A stretch of 64,000 nucleotides of DNA from Apostichopus japonicus (GCF_037975245.1 NC_092577.1:22532398-22596397); one strand, 5' to 3'; positions 40,945-53,561 are shown, counted from the stretch's first letter. The notes: a model not told the origin generated them from the letters alone. A program made the numbers and translations.

Positions 40945-42250
40945 TGTCCTAGAAAATGAAACGCTGGTTAGGAAGCATCCAGGTCTCTATGATGTGAGAC
41001 TTCCTGAACACAGGGATGCCCAGCTTTGTTGAAATTGACGGTGAGTAGGTCTGAGGCCTAACCTAACGTAATACATGGTATTCATGCCTAGGTTAGGTCT
41101 AACGTTACAAGTTTGGGGCTCTGGGCCTACTTCGCGTCGGTTTATGGCCTATTCAATATCATCATTGACCAAGCTTTGTCGTTATCACCGAATTGTGTGT
41201 GATGGCAAACATAAGACCTGTTTTGTAAGATCGGACGATTTTATAGAGCGGCAGTTATACATGGTATTTACTGTTACTAGGCTAGGCTAACTTGTAGAAG
41301 TACCAGTAGTACTAGCATCATCATTGATTGAGAAGCTTTGACTATGATGATTATGAATATGATTATGAACTCACCTTGATGAACTCAGAAATCAAATTAA
41401 GTAATTTTGTGATAATAGAAATGCTAACATTTGAACAATTAGCAAATTAGGCCTAGGTCTATGTTTGGAGTCCTTTTTTCCAAAATTGTGCGCAAAATAA
41501 CGATTCCTTTCGACCGAAGGAGCTAATTATTTAATCAATGCAGTTCACATTACTGTTAAAATGCCTATGGTGCCTAATTTCATGCATGGTGCTTTGCTTT
41601 CTCCCAAAATCCACAACAGTTTTAAACTAATTACATGATCTTTATTTTCTGTGGTGGTTTAGCCGACCTTAGAACAAAGCTTAGGCCCAGGTCCCATATG
41701 CTTATAGTGGCATCAAAGCAGACAATTTTGGAGTTCTAAAACATTTACATTAGGAGTCATCATTTTCTCAAGACAAACACTGCAGGTTAATGTAGTTATA
41801 GTATAGGCCTCCCTCACTAGGTGCAAACAGTACACATTGGGGTGCATGAAATTAGGGGACTCACGAAAATAGGGACATTGCTGTATATATATCAGTACTG
41901 GTCATTGTGTTCAAGTACAGTTGCTTTATAGTCATCAGATATTTGTGTAGTATTAAGATACGTATTTTAGCGATTGAGTTAGCAAATGTGGAGAATTACA
42001 GTCCTTGTTCCTTTCTTTTCATCTTTATCAATGAGCATATATTGATACACTGGAAAAACCTATGTAGGGTATTTCCTTCATCATTTCAGCACCGGAGTGG
42101 AAGAAAAGGTGGCGAAATCAAAGGGACAGCTATATGAAGAAACGACGAGAATTCAAAACAAAGAAAAGTGGACAGGCTGCCGAAAGGGCAAAGAAATGGA
42201 AGTATTACGAGATGTCTTTTCTTGACCAGTTTATGGAAGAAAACAAGTAA
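40945..42250 (+). pseudogene. MADF-domain gene (Harbinger-type DNA-binding protein), exons 1-2
   Basis: Exon 40945-41040 (acceptor ttttcag, donor gtgagt) encodes ENETLVRKHPGLYDVRLPEH, the first MADF helix region. Exon 42090-42246 (acceptor catttcag) encodes PEWKKRWRNQRDSYMKKRRE and SGQAAERAKKWKYYEMSFLD, the second half. A one-base shift near 41025 (ctttgttgaaattga gives stops in the first frame) separates the halves. MADF proteins are the DNA-binding partners encoded by Harbinger transposons. A donor gtaata at 42247 would join in phase to the exon at 48261, giving a C-terminal region. Otherwise it stops at 42248. Confidence 0.65.
41047..42089 (+). other. Intron of the MADF gene
   Basis: Bounded by gtgagt and ttcag. 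AT-rich, no other gene recognised; contains several taggcctag-type words. Confidence 0.5.
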
Positions 42251-42469
42251 TAATTTAAAATCAGTAAACTTTCTGAGATAAACAATTTTCATAAAAAGTC
42301 CATATCCTGGCTTTATATTAATTGGCAATGATATATTTGAAATGCTGACAAAATTACATATTGTGCTTGCTTGCTGAAGGCAAAATTAATTTGGGTTTAA
42401 AATGTCGGTAATTACTGTCAAATTCAATGGGGGTATTTTTTTTTTGGGGGGGGGGGTTATCGTTTGGAC

Positions 42470-45400
42470 AATTGATCCTTTATTATTATTCCAACAAGAG
42501 TCCAAACAATGTACAATTCATAATAACATATAATTTATGACCAATAGTCAACATTAATGACAACAAAAAATAAATCATTAAACTTCAAATAAAGATTTCC
42601 ACTTATGCCATCTGGTATCAAAAGCATTATGCTTACAACTAGTTTGATACATATACTTTTCTTTTAGATAAAAATTCTTTAAATCAAGTTTACCATAGTT
42701 AAAGGAAGGTTTCTCATTTTTAACCTTACTTTTGTAGACACAAAATTTCAGAACCAGAAGGATGTTATTAAACAAATAATTTGTAGAAAAATTTTTGTAC
42801 AAATAATTTCCAAACAAAACAAGCTCTTTACTAACTACAATATTAATGTTCAATTTAATTTGAACCCAGATTTGAAAATCCCTCCATACTTTCTGAGTGA
42901 AGCTGCATTCCCAGAATAAATGAATTAAACTCTCATCTGCTACCCCACAAAAAGTGCACAATGGATCAATGCTTTTGCCAATTTTAACCATGAGAGTATT
43001 TGTCCCTAAACTTCTGTTAAGCAGACGAAATTGAAACCAACGGAGCTTCACCTCAGAAGTACATTTCCAATTGTATGTGCACACCTTATACCAATCTACT
43101 TCAGACAAAATTGGGGACAAGAGCATGTTCCATTTGTGAATACATTTATATTGGACCTTATTATTTGTTAATCAAATATTATAAAACCTTTTACACTCTT
43201 TAGGATCCATGAAAAGAGTTTTAATATGAAAGCCTTGAAATGGAAGTGCAAGAGAAATATTTATATGGCCTAATAGACCAGAAAAGGATTTCTCTATTGC
43301 TTTTTTAATACCATGCACGTAAAGAAAATTTGTTCTCACATCATATTTTGTATAGATCTCATCAGCAGATAAGAACTCACCCTTAGAGTTTACCAGATCG
43401 TTAACATATAATATACCATGTCTTTGCCAATCTTTATACAAAATGCATGTATTACCCACCTTAATATTTTCGTTGTGCCAAATACTGGAACTGAAATCAT
43501 CCTGAATATTTTGGGGCTTGAGCGAAACGGTGAAATCTTTCCAGGCTGAAAAAACACCTTTCCAAAAGGTATTTTTACTTTCTTTAATAACTCTATCCCA
43601 ATAAGTACCAGAAGAATAATCAAAATTACAATTAGGAGTATTCACTTTATATAAATTATACACCTTACTGTCGATGTTATATTTAAGTAATCTACAAATC
43701 CAAGTAATCTTAAGTGCCTTCTCGAAAGGTTCAAATTGGATCATACCAGCACCTCCCTTTATAACGGGAAGCGCCATTTGATTTCTACTGATCCAATCTA
43801 CTTTACCTCCCCATACAAAGTTATAAAACTTGGAATTAATCTCCTTGATAATTTCTTTACTTGGGGTTGGAAGTGAAAGAACGAGATGGTTGAACGTTGG
43901 CAATAAAAGTGATTTTACGACAATTATTCTACCTAAAACTGTCAAAAACCTCTTTGACCAGTGGTGAATTTGTTTTGTTATAGCCTGCATCGTAGTTACA
44001 TAATTGACATTCACGATAACATCCAGTTGTGTACACAATGTTACCCCAAGATAACAGAATATATTATCGCCAACCCAAGATAAGTTATAATTCTTACATA
44101 AAACATCATCACTACCTTTTTGGGATCCTATCCAAACAGCACTAGTTTAATCCATGTTAATTTTCAAGTTTGTGAAAGAGAATTTTCAGTGCCATCTAAA
44201 ATAATAGTTGTGTCATCGGCATATTGTAAAACTTTATATTCCATATCACGTATGATAATACCCTTAATATCCACACAATTATTAATGGCAATGTTTAAAA
44301 TCTGAGAACACAGAAGAAAAATATAAGGCGAAAGGCCATCCCCTTGACGACATCCTGAATTAATATCAAAAAATTGGGTCATGTGGCCGTTTACCAAGAC
44401 TGAAGATGCATTGTTGTAAAAAACTGGGATCCATCTTTTAAAGCCTTCCCGTTTTGAAAATAAATTCATGTGAAACTGAGTCGAATGCTTTTTCAAAATC
44501 AATTAAGAGTAAGAGACCTGGAATATTATTTATCTCGGTACAACTCATAATATCGTAAACCTGTCTTATATTCTCCCCAATGAATCTACCTGCCATAAAC
44601 CCTGACTGATCATGACTAATCAAATGAGGTAAAACTTGCTTTAACCTGTTGGCAATACATGAGGATGCAAGTTTGTAGGATACATTAAGGAGAGAGATTG
44701 GACGCCAGTTTTTTAAGAGATGGCGTGGCTTTTGCTCTTTTGGAAGCAATGCAATTATACCACGTCTTTGTGTGATTGAAAGACACCCAGTATCATAGGA
44801 TTCATTTAGTGACCTTAATAAAAACCAAGAGATATCGTTCAAAAACACTTTATAGAATTCAACAGTGTAACCATCTAACCACGACTCTTATTATTACTCA
44901 TCTTTTTAAGGGCCATCAAGACCCTCATTTTGTTCATCATGTAAACAAGTAAAATTATCAGTTTTTACAAAATCTTGTAACATAACATCATGAGTATTTT
45001 TTGTATCGTACAACTTTTAAAAAACCCCATAAGTTTCATCTAAAATGGCCTTGTTGGTAAATTTACGAGTACCATCCGATCCAGTAATTGTTTGAATCGT
45101 TTTATTTGCACTATTTCTTCTCTCTAGACTGAAGAAATATAAGGAGGGTTTTTCACCGGTTTCTAACCATTTGACCCTGGACCGCAACATGGCCCCCTCC
45201 ATCTTTATTTTACGCAAAGATTCAAGCTCGTTATTTTTGTCTTTGAGTATATGAAGATGGTTCACATCAAAAATATTATGATGACGCTCAAGATTTTCAA
45301 TTTCGGTCAAAAGGTCAGATTCCCTGCGACTACCTTCCTTTTTTTTAAATGAAGAGTATGAAATTGATTTCCCCCGTATCTCTAATAGAAAGGTTATCAC

Positions 45401-46310
45401 TGATAAGGAATTTCAAATCACTAGGGTGAATATCCGAGTTTCGCTCTGGATTATATGGTGTAGCAGCATATTGTTGAATAACCTCGTTTATTGTACCTTT
45501 AACCATGTTGATATAATCAGTATCCTTCAAAAGTGAATTATTAAATTTCCAATAGCTTTTCCCTCTTCATAGATCATTCAAACTAAACTGAGCTGTAACA
45601 ATAGAGTGGTCTGTTCTATATCCCGGCAAAATCTCTGTACTTGTGGTAAAATTCAATAACTCTTCTGAAATTAAAAAGAAGTCCAATCTACTCATTTTTA
45701 AAGGAGTGGGTTGTTTCCAAGTGTAACGCCTCACGTCTTCATTATTACATCTCCATACATCAAGAACATTCAACACTTGAATTAAATCAAGAACAACCTT
45801 TCTTGCTTTTGGCTTATTAATGTGAATATAGTTGTATGTATCAAAATTAGGATCAATAACCAAATTCTAATCCCCACAAATCACATAATTTGTATTCTGA
45901 AAATCCTCCAAAACTGTTTTAATATTGTGATAAAACTTAGGTGTATCTTTGTTTAGGCCGTACAAAGAACAAAGAGTGAATCTTTTATCACAGAAAGTGA
46001 AATCAATTGCAACATAGTTACCACCCTCGTCTATCTTGGTACTATGGATCGTATAATCAAAATTATTATTGAACAAGATTGCCACTCCTCTGGATTGAGA
46101 GTTTAAATAGCTACAAAAATATTCCCCTGTCCACTCTTTATCAAGAACTTGTTTAAAATTATTATCAAAGTGTGTATCTTGCAGACAATAAATCATACTA
46201 TTTTTACTCTTCAAATAATTTAATACATCAAACCTTTTCTTATTATCTGAGAGGCCGCGACAATTTAATGTAATTATTTTAACATCTGTACTATTAGTCA
46301 TAACAACCAC
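42470..46310 (-). pseudogene. LINE C: L1/Tx1-like ORF2, AT-rich and decayed
   Basis: Reading down from 46.31 kb. The APE endonuclease starts KIITLNCRGLSDNKKR, with CLQDTH where the catalytic Glu of QETH is replaced by Asp, CGDqN at a frameshift near 45.86 kb, and YRTDHSIV near 45.6 kb. The linker has LRSRVKWLETGEKPSLYFF. The RT shows WRPISLLNVSYKLASS, QSGFMAGRFIGENIR, LLLIDFEKAFDSVSHEF, GCRQGDGLSPYIFLLCSQIL and QYADDTTII. The C-terminal part has WSKRFLTVLGRIIVVKSLL and a CTFCG...HLFWECSF knuckle near 42.9 kb. At least six breaks occur. It is much more AT-rich than A or B and only distantly related. No clear target duplication. Confidence 0.9.
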
Positions 46311-47331
46311 CAGTTTATAAGAAAAATTTTACAATGATCCTGCATATTAGTAATATTAACATCGGGCATAAAAACATCAACCGTGTGCATACCGACATGG
46401 ACTATGGACTCTGCATTCAGGAATGTGAATAGTATAATAGTAGTACTACTAGTACACGACATGATTAAATACACCACCCGTTGATCCATCGGTGATTGCG
46501 CTAAATTGTTACAGCTTATTATAAAGACAATGGTTTGATACGCGCCCGCAGTACGGGCAGCATTCCTAAAGGCATTACGTTTGCTTTCAATAACCATGGA
46601 TGACACACATGATAAATTAGTACTCAGCAAGGTAAGAATAACACCTTGTGGTATGTACCTGCACCACTTGACCATACACACATGTTGATACAACGGCAAC
46701 TGAATTTGAATGAAATACTTATTTATGATAGTATGATTGTTGACCTTGATAAAAAAGATACATTTCGTTCAAATAAACAAGAATGATTTCAGAGGTCGGG
46801 TTTGACACATAAAAAATATCGAAGAAGAACTCTTATCTGGGCTCACGATGGAATTTTTTTAAATGAAAACTCACACGCACACATTCACACACACACACAC
46901 ACAACGTCTCGTGTCGCGAACTGCACGGCTCCTGACGCGGCACGGAAAAAATGGCAGACCTGTTGAGCTGCGGACCATTTGACACAACGGCAAAAGGTAC
47001 TTTTTAAGCATGCTTAAAAACTCAAATAGAAAGAATAACAATCCCGGGGTAAAAAAAACAAGTACAAACACATGGGCATCTGGGCATTTTTACAGGGTTC
47101 AGTTTGTTTTATAACCAGAACAATCATCCTCTGTTATTGAAAAGGTCTTGTACAACTGAAGCAATATGTTGTACAACACATTTGCAAAATCTTAATCTCT
47201 TTCTACTACAGTACTGAGAGCAACGTTCCACATATGGGGGTGAGCTATCTCTTGATGGTCAAGTGTATGGGGGTTCGACTTCAATTGGAATGTAAGCATA
47301 TTCTGCTGAGGTATGTTTTCAGTTTGACACT
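46311..47331. other. Possible LINE C leader and gap with a (CA)n microsatellite
   Basis: A (CA)n run lies at 46868-46912. A 133-codon minus frame at 46298-46699 is Ser/Ile/Val rich and unrecognised; it may be LINE C 5' leader. Nothing else seen. Confidence 0.45.
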
Positions 47332-48125
47332 TCATCCCATGAAAATACCTGGAGTCACGTGGGATTCTTGCCATTCAACTGGAGCTACGTTGCAGAAATA
47401 CTCCTTAAATATTTCCCTGCATTGGACGGCCTCTACCCCAGCTCTGTTTCCAATCCGATGTATAAGGTTGTGAAGAACACATGTTGCCTTGACAACGTCG
47501 TTCACCCATTCTACTCGAACGGCAATTTTTGTGTGGTAAACTCTCCACCGAGCAGCCAGTATACCGAAACAGTTCTCAACAATCCTTCGTGCTCTTGACA
47601 GTCTCATATTAAAACTTGGCTGATCGTGCGGACAGCCCCTCCCTGGGTATGGACGAAGGATATGCTTTTGTAGTGGAAACGCCTCATCACCAACAAAAAC
47701 ATAAGGGACTTTTCCAAGGTGTTCTGCTTCTGGTAGGGTTGAATCATCTGGTAGCTGTAAAGTATTGGCTGCAATAGCTTTTCCCAGGTTTGAATTGGCA
47801 AAGACACCACCATCACTGTTTCTGCCATATGCACCAATATCAATGCAAATGAATTGTAAGTTCGCATCAACTAATGCCATGAGGACTGTAGAGAATGTGT
47901 TCTTATAATTCTATAGCCCCCAAGCAATGTGGGTATTGCCACTTTGTCAAAAAATTAGCTGCAATCAATTTCCATTTGCTACTGGTGTTTGGAACTGGCA
48001 TGAAAACGGTTGACAACCGATTCCATATCACCTTACAAACTTCAACAATATTACCAACTGTGGTGTATCCTACACGATAGTCAAATGCGATGGAACGAAA
48101 AGATTCCCCAGTGGCCAGAAATCTG
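47332..48125 (-). pseudogene. HARBI1-like Harbinger transposase, catalytic part, first Asp deleted
   Basis: Harbinger nucleases are DDE_Tnp_4 enzymes. On minus, after an acceptor (tttcttcag) at ~48122, FLATGESFRSIAFDYRVG and TTVGNIVEVCK lead to WQYPHCLGAI. The next ~20 residues, expected to contain the first catalytic Asp (GAIDGKH), are deleted. The frame resumes one base off with NYKNTFSTVLMALVDANLQF, GRNSDGGVF, VFVGDEAFPLQ (second Asp), and RLSRARRIVENCFGILAARW (catalytic Glu). It stops at 47332. Loss of a catalytic residue plus the frameshift make it inactive. Confidence 0.9.
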
Positions 48126-48260
48126 AAGAAAAGGGTAAATATTGAGGAGAGTTGTCAGTTGAAGAATTTTTGTCAAGGAACATTGAGATTGAAAACAAAG
48201 TATGGAATATTGAAGTGAGAGGGAATTATTGCTTTGTTTGATTATTGGCTCTTTTCACAG

Positions 48261-48624
48261 TACAAGTGAAGCAGTGTCGCCTGCCCCGTCACCATCACAA
48301 GGCGAGCCAACCTTGGACGTCAGACCATCCACAAGCTCATGTGATGCTCATGAAATGCCTGTTCCAATTAAAACTAACATAAGGAAAAAAGACAGACAAG
48401 AAATGGATAGTGGGATGGAAAATGCACTAAAAGGCCTCATACAACAACATAAGCGCCGTTGGGAGGATATGGAGAAGGCTATGCAGGAGCCTCTAGTAAA
48501 AGATGGCGATGAGTTATTTTTTCAAAGTTCAGAGAGAATTAAGAGGCCGTATCCCCAATTTAGATCCTGCTTAAAAATGCAGATTTCCCAACTTTTTTTA
48601 ATGCAAAAATCCGGATTTGTTTGA
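48261..48624 (+). pseudogene. C-terminal exon of a Harbinger MADF-type protein (candidate)
   Basis: After an acceptor cttttcacag (48251-48260) the frame encodes a Pro/Ser-rich linker (SPAPSPSQGEP), a charged helix (IRKKDRQEMDSGMEN, QHKRRWEDMEKAM) and ELFFQSSERIKR, resembling the C-terminal BESS-like end of MADF proteins. Its phase fits a join to the MADF exon ending at 42246. It lies on plus, inside the presumed intron of the minus-strand transposase, which is odd. Confidence 0.45.
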
Positions 48625-49640
48625 AGTCCCCATTATGCCATTGCCATCGCAACTTACAGCGACCCTTTCTACAGCATTAATAAATGAATTATAGGATGCA
48701 TGAAATCACTTCAATTCTACATTTCTTATGGATAAGTACCACTTTGGTTACAATAAGCCTATTGTTTTTGGTGGAGGTCAAAGGTCATTAGGGATTAGGA
48801 AAACTTTGTAAACATGATATCTCAAGAAGGGAGGCTTGGGCAAATCTCATACTGTTATGTAGGTGTACAAAACCTGACACCACACTAGATCAATGGGAAA
48901 ATCTAGCCTAACCATCTGTTTATTTGCTCAAATTGTGTCGCAGTAAGCTGGCACTAAAAATTTACAACCAATACTTTTGTTATTGGTCCTATCTTCGACC
49001 ACATGTTAGTCTAAACAACACACTAAGTCAATGGGAAAATCTAGCCGTTTGGTGACAATAATAGTGTGCCCTAATGGTAACATTGATGATACAGGTGATT
49101 TGCTTTCTCTGTAATAACACTTAAGGTGGCATACTCCTATTAGAGTCTATATCCATCCGCTCGATTATTCTCCTTGAGGAAAAGTGCCAAAAAGCAGCAG
49201 GAGAACATCTTTTTTGACCTTGTTATCAATCATAACAGTTTTTTGTGGCTTGCATGTTAAAGAACTTGAATGGAAGTACATGTGGTGACCTTCCAGGAGC
49301 AGCGTAGGAAAATTGTTAACTACAGAGTGAAGAGGTTTGTTTACAAGTGACGAAAGACTTCCGGCTCGGTTAGCCAAAAATCTACATGGTCATAATACGG
49401 AAAATTGATGTCATGAAAGGCCTTCTTGTTAGCTATCCGGTGATGGGTAGCGTTTAGCTAGTGAAAACTTCTATCTAGACTAAAAGACCAAACTATTTTT
49501 GTGATTTAGTGTGTACCTTAATATGATGGATTTTTTTCAAAGTAAATTCAAAGTTAATCTCTCTTCAAAGATGCGTGAAAGAACGACGAATTATATTGTT
49601 TTGTTTCATATTTTGTCCTCATAGTCTTATCATTTTGTAC
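48625..49640. other. Presumed intron of the Harbinger transposase
   Basis: AT-rich; two copies of the phrase atcaatgggaaaatctagcc / gtcaatgggaaaatctagcc at 48890 and 49024 mark a degenerate direct repeat. No gene recognised. Confidence 0.45.
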
Positions 49641-49644
49641 ATAC

Positions 49645-49890
49645 CTTATACAAATTGCAAGTCTTTGTCGAGGGCATATAACTTCCCTGCTTCTGCAATG
49701 CTTGACAGGACTTGTGCAAACTGATCTTTAGTTAGACGAAAATATTGCTTGAATTTTTCGTTGTCAAATCAGAGCTCATTAACCAAAGTATGATAGGCCG
49801 AAATGAAATGAGGTGCAGGCGGTTTTTCACTATCTAACGCAACGTAGTGGCCAAGAACCTGAAGTATTTTTAAGGGAGGGCCCGAAGGAC
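49645..49890 (-). pseudogene. HARBI1-like transposase N-terminal exon
   Basis: On minus the frame reads PPAPHFISAYHTLVNEL, then an in-frame TGA, then FDNEKFKQYFRLTKDQFAQV and LYALDKDLQF, ending near a gtataagg/ggtatgt donor. The YFR..K..F element is the N-terminal helix region of HARBI1-type proteins and belongs with the catalytic part at 47332-48125. The TGA probably replaced CGA (C to T change). Confidence 0.7.
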
Positions 49891-50126
49891 ATGAACTTAT
49901 AGCATGCTCCTCATGGTGAAACATAATTACACCTATTAGGTGAATTGAGTGTACTTTTAATAGTAGGAAAGACTAGCGTAGGTTCTTATGAGCAACTAGA
50001 CCGGTTTCTGCTGTCAACTTTTATAGGAGGAGCTTCATCAGTAGTAAGCCTTTGAATAGTTTATATTCGGCATGAGCGTCTCGTTCTGAAAATGCATCTA
50101 TTTTCTGTGCACGAGTTTTTATGGAC

Positions 50127-51060
50127 TCATAGTGCATCTATAAGAGCATCTAAAAGAGCTTCGTGTGAACCTTGAGAGTCAGCTGATTCTTCGTTAGTAC
50201 GAAACCTTGAGTTAACAAGTAAGTCTTTGAGATTTTGGGCCCTTTTGTAGGCAAGAATCGGTTCTTTTGGAAACAGTTTGGATAATTCCGCGTGGTGCGA
50301 AATTAAGTGCCAATGTTTCACAAGTGCTTTTTTCAAATGCGTGGTTTTGATGTGGGGTGTATAGGTGAGCTTGAACACCAGTGGTGGTTCCTTTTGTTTA
50401 GGATTGGTATTGAGGTAATGCCTACGGTTTTCAAATTTTATGCCTTTATTGGCTGTGGCAATTTCCTCTTTATTATAGTTACGGAGTAACAGTTTCTCTG
50501 TGAACGCATTCTTTTTCTGTAAGAAGTCAGTCTCGTTGTTACAGAGACGTGCGTATCGTAATATTTCCCCTTTAATGAAGCCTTTAAAAGTGGGTGTGCA
50601 GAGTTTCTGTCGAGGTATTGGAAGGTTTCCGTGGGTTTGATATTTCTACCGTAAACTTTAAAAAGCGGTGAATTTCATTCAACCTTATTACTAGGTGTTG
50701 AAGTTCCTGATGTGTGCCGTCGTAGAGTAATAGAATGTCATCTCTATAGCGGAGCCATTTTAAGAGTTTATTATCTGTGGGTAAAATCTGGTTTTCAAGT
50801 CTATGCATCACGATATCGCAGATTTCCGGAGAGGCTTGGCTACCCATGGCGCAACCGATCTTTTGTAGATAGAATTGGTTATTGAACTCGAAACAGTTTT
50901 TTCTTAAGATGAGTTCAATTAGTTTGCGCATGGATATGGAAGATTATTTATTCCATATTCGCTTTGTTCCGTCTTTTCATAGACTTCTTGACATGTATCT
51001 AATGCCTCCATATCTGCGTCGTTTACGGAACAGTTGATGAACCCACCATCGGTGTTTTCT
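50127..51060 (-). pseudogene. Penelope-like reverse transcriptase fragment
   Basis: On minus, near the N-terminal end, LIELILRKNCFEFNNQFYLQ and GCAMGSQASPEICDIVMHRL precede the active-site region WLRYRDDILLLYDG (RDD in place of the usual VDD/ADD) and LNEIHRFLKFTVEIS. A frameshift at ~50590 leads to FKGFIKGEILRYARLCNN, KLTYTPHIKTTHLKKAL, HWHLISHH and ILAYKRAQNLKDLLV, ending at 50127. This order is that of Penelope-like elements. The GIY-YIG endonuclease expected downstream is not seen, and upstream RT motifs are broken. Confidence 0.75.
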
Positions 51061-51238
51061 GTTTTTTACTTGACGTTTCTTCAAATGAAAACCGAATGCA
51101 GTCATTGAATACAATCATTTAGTAATCCAGTATTCTCTTTCGGGTGCTTAGTCATTTTTAACGAGGGGCCGCTAGTGTGAACAGAGAAATAAAGAAAGAC
51201 ACGATTAAATAGCTTTTAGCAACGAATTGGACACGAGC

Positions 51239-52015
51239 CAACCATGGGCGGCGATCCTGGGGGGGGGGGGAAGGGGGATATATCCGCCCCATGAAAATGA
51301 GGGGATGTAATACACCATATTCCCCCCACCAAATGCCAGGGATTAGCATATTTTCATGCCTACATTTATGCATCATCGTGAATGTACGACTCTTTTTTAG
51401 CTTCATTTCTCGCCTACCATAAACGCAGTGCGATCTTTTCAAATAAACCGTCTTTATATAGCAAGTATATTTGACTGTAGGCTTCATTGGCACTATAACA
51501 ACAAAATGTATTATTGCGCCAACAGTATTGATATAGTACATATATGCACCCTGATAGTATTCATATAGGCCCTATAGTAGGCCTACACACGTACATGTTC
51601 CCTCGAACAGCTGAGAATCTCATGTTTCCAGGGTAATGCTTAATACACGTTTCACCTGGATGCCCTAGCAATCGGTACCTAGGAATGTAACTATGTGTAA
51701 TTATGTATTGCATGTGTATAGGCCTATAATAGCTTGCATGAGGCCATTTTCTTCATCGAATAATATAAAAGAGCTCTCGAACATTCTAACGTAGCGCCTG
51801 AAACAAGATTGGATATGGCAATTTTCCCGAAATAAAGAAAGGTATTTTGGATCCTGATTAGGAGATATTTCGGACATGGATATCCCTATTTTAAAGTTGG
51901 GTATATGCCGCTTGGAAACCTCGGGAAGTGCCTTTTCCGGCCATCTGGAGGGTTTGTAAATCCCAAAATTTTCTTGTACGCTTCGCGCCAACTCTTGGTG
52001 GCGCTACACTTAACA
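51239..52015. mobile_element. MITE-like repeat, family 2 copy 2
   Basis: Starts near cgagccaaccatgggcggcg with a G11 run (51259-51269) and ends with the block 51900-52012 shared with 25926-26035 (acgcttcgcgccaact, tggcgctac). It has no coding capacity. The G-run beginning resembles the hAT MITE at 27890, but the ends were not resolved. Confidence 0.55.
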
Positions 52016-52329
52016 TAGCCAACAAGGTCATATCCCCCCACTCGGAAGTACGGATCACCGCCCATGGCTCAGCCAACAAATCTCTATGAAGTCAAGGGAC
52101 CTCCATATACATAGGTCATAGCTAGAATTGTAGACTTTTGAAAAATACGACTAGTGCATGAACTGCGCCGGGCATATCACACCTCTTGAATCTGTTTAGG
52201 AACTTTACTCCTATCTATTTTGAGATACAGGTGGTGCTTTAGTTGAAATTGTACATTACGTCTTGTTTTCCAATACGATATTGGTTTTACATAAGCGATG
52301 ATCCAACTAACGTTTTGGATAAGAGGTCC

Positions 52330-52700
52330 CTTGTAAACAATTCATTCAACGTGGATCCAACCAACTGTATGGTATAAGCCTATGTTTATTATTCGTTTCA
52401 GCTTCGGACAGACGTTTTCATTACGTCTTCTGTCCATAGTTAAACCGACGTCGACCCAAATAACCGCTTATGATTAGTCTATAGTGAGTTGTTGTCTGAG
52501 TGTCGAATGGACGTGTAAAATATGACGTATCTTTTTGACAGTTCAATCGACGTCTAACCAACCAACTATATACGATGGGTATATTTGTATTAGTCTCTTT
52601 AAAGTCGGAGGGACGTCTTCAGTGCGAGGTCGCCTGTTCGTAGTTCAACCGACGTCGATCCAACGAACCGGATATGATGAGTCTATTTTAAATTGTTGTT
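52330..52700. repeat. Degenerate ~100-bp tandem repeat with cgacgtcga core
   Basis: Phrases of the form ttcaaccgacgtcgatccaa, followed about 25 bp later by tatgatgagtctat, recur starting at 52345, 52441, 52542 and 52644, i.e. every 96-102 bp. Divergence is high, so the array is old or selected only for the core. Confidence 0.75.
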
Positions 52701-53547
52701 CTTTTGAATGAAATCCCACACGTTATTAGACTCACAAGGGTAGTTAAGGTCCTAGTTGATCTATGTTTGAGAGAACTACCTGGTATTGCCATCCTTTCTA
52801 CAATCACAAACTGTTGTTCTGGGTTCCTTCTCTTCTCTCCTATGATCAGAATAAATGGTTGCGTCTGGCTAACCTTAGCCAGGAACTCTGGTAAGTTGCT
52901 TCCAATCTGAAGTGATGAAATAGTGAAAACAATAAACAAGATATGCAGAGATAGTTGTGAATTTTTCTCACATGCAAAGCAAAGGGTAAAGGCAAGAAAA
53001 ACTGATCCCATTTTTTTTCATTCATATTACTGACTTTGAAACTGAAATGTAAGTAGATACTTCAAGTCACTTTTTTCATCTCAGGTATGCTTGATGTATT
53101 TTAAAATCTAAACCAACTGAAACTTGTATTTAATAACAACAAATCTTTTGCAATTATAGCAAGAAAAGAAGTTTGGACAATTTTATTTTGAACCTTAGTT
53201 ACAACTATATTTTTTATTCACACTTGATGATCAAAATACCTGTGGACTTTGAAAGTTCATGAAAACCTTTCCTTCTTAATAGAGCATCTCCCGAACAACT
53301 TGACGAAGTTTCAGTTTGGGGGGAGTATTGGTCACACACATTCACATAAATCACACAAACTTTTCTTTCCTTAACTTCGAAGTGTACCGTCATCCCTAGG
53401 TACATCTTTCAACGCACAAGTTCATGTAGTATTTGTTCCAGTTCTAAGAAAATGGGTTAAGTGATTTAATGTAGTTACCATGTACACATTGCACAAAAGA
53501 CTGCATTGCCTCTGTCAAAGTTGCTTTCATCTTCTTCTTTCCGACTC
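52701..53547. other. Gap
   Basis: No gene, RNA or repeat recognised. Confidence 0.4.
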
Positions 53548-53561
53548 CATCACACTTAGTT

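Noticed and set aside
46298-46699. 133-codon minus-strand frame as LINE C ORF1
   Set aside because: No zinc knuckle, RRM or coiled coil visible; probably leader sequence.
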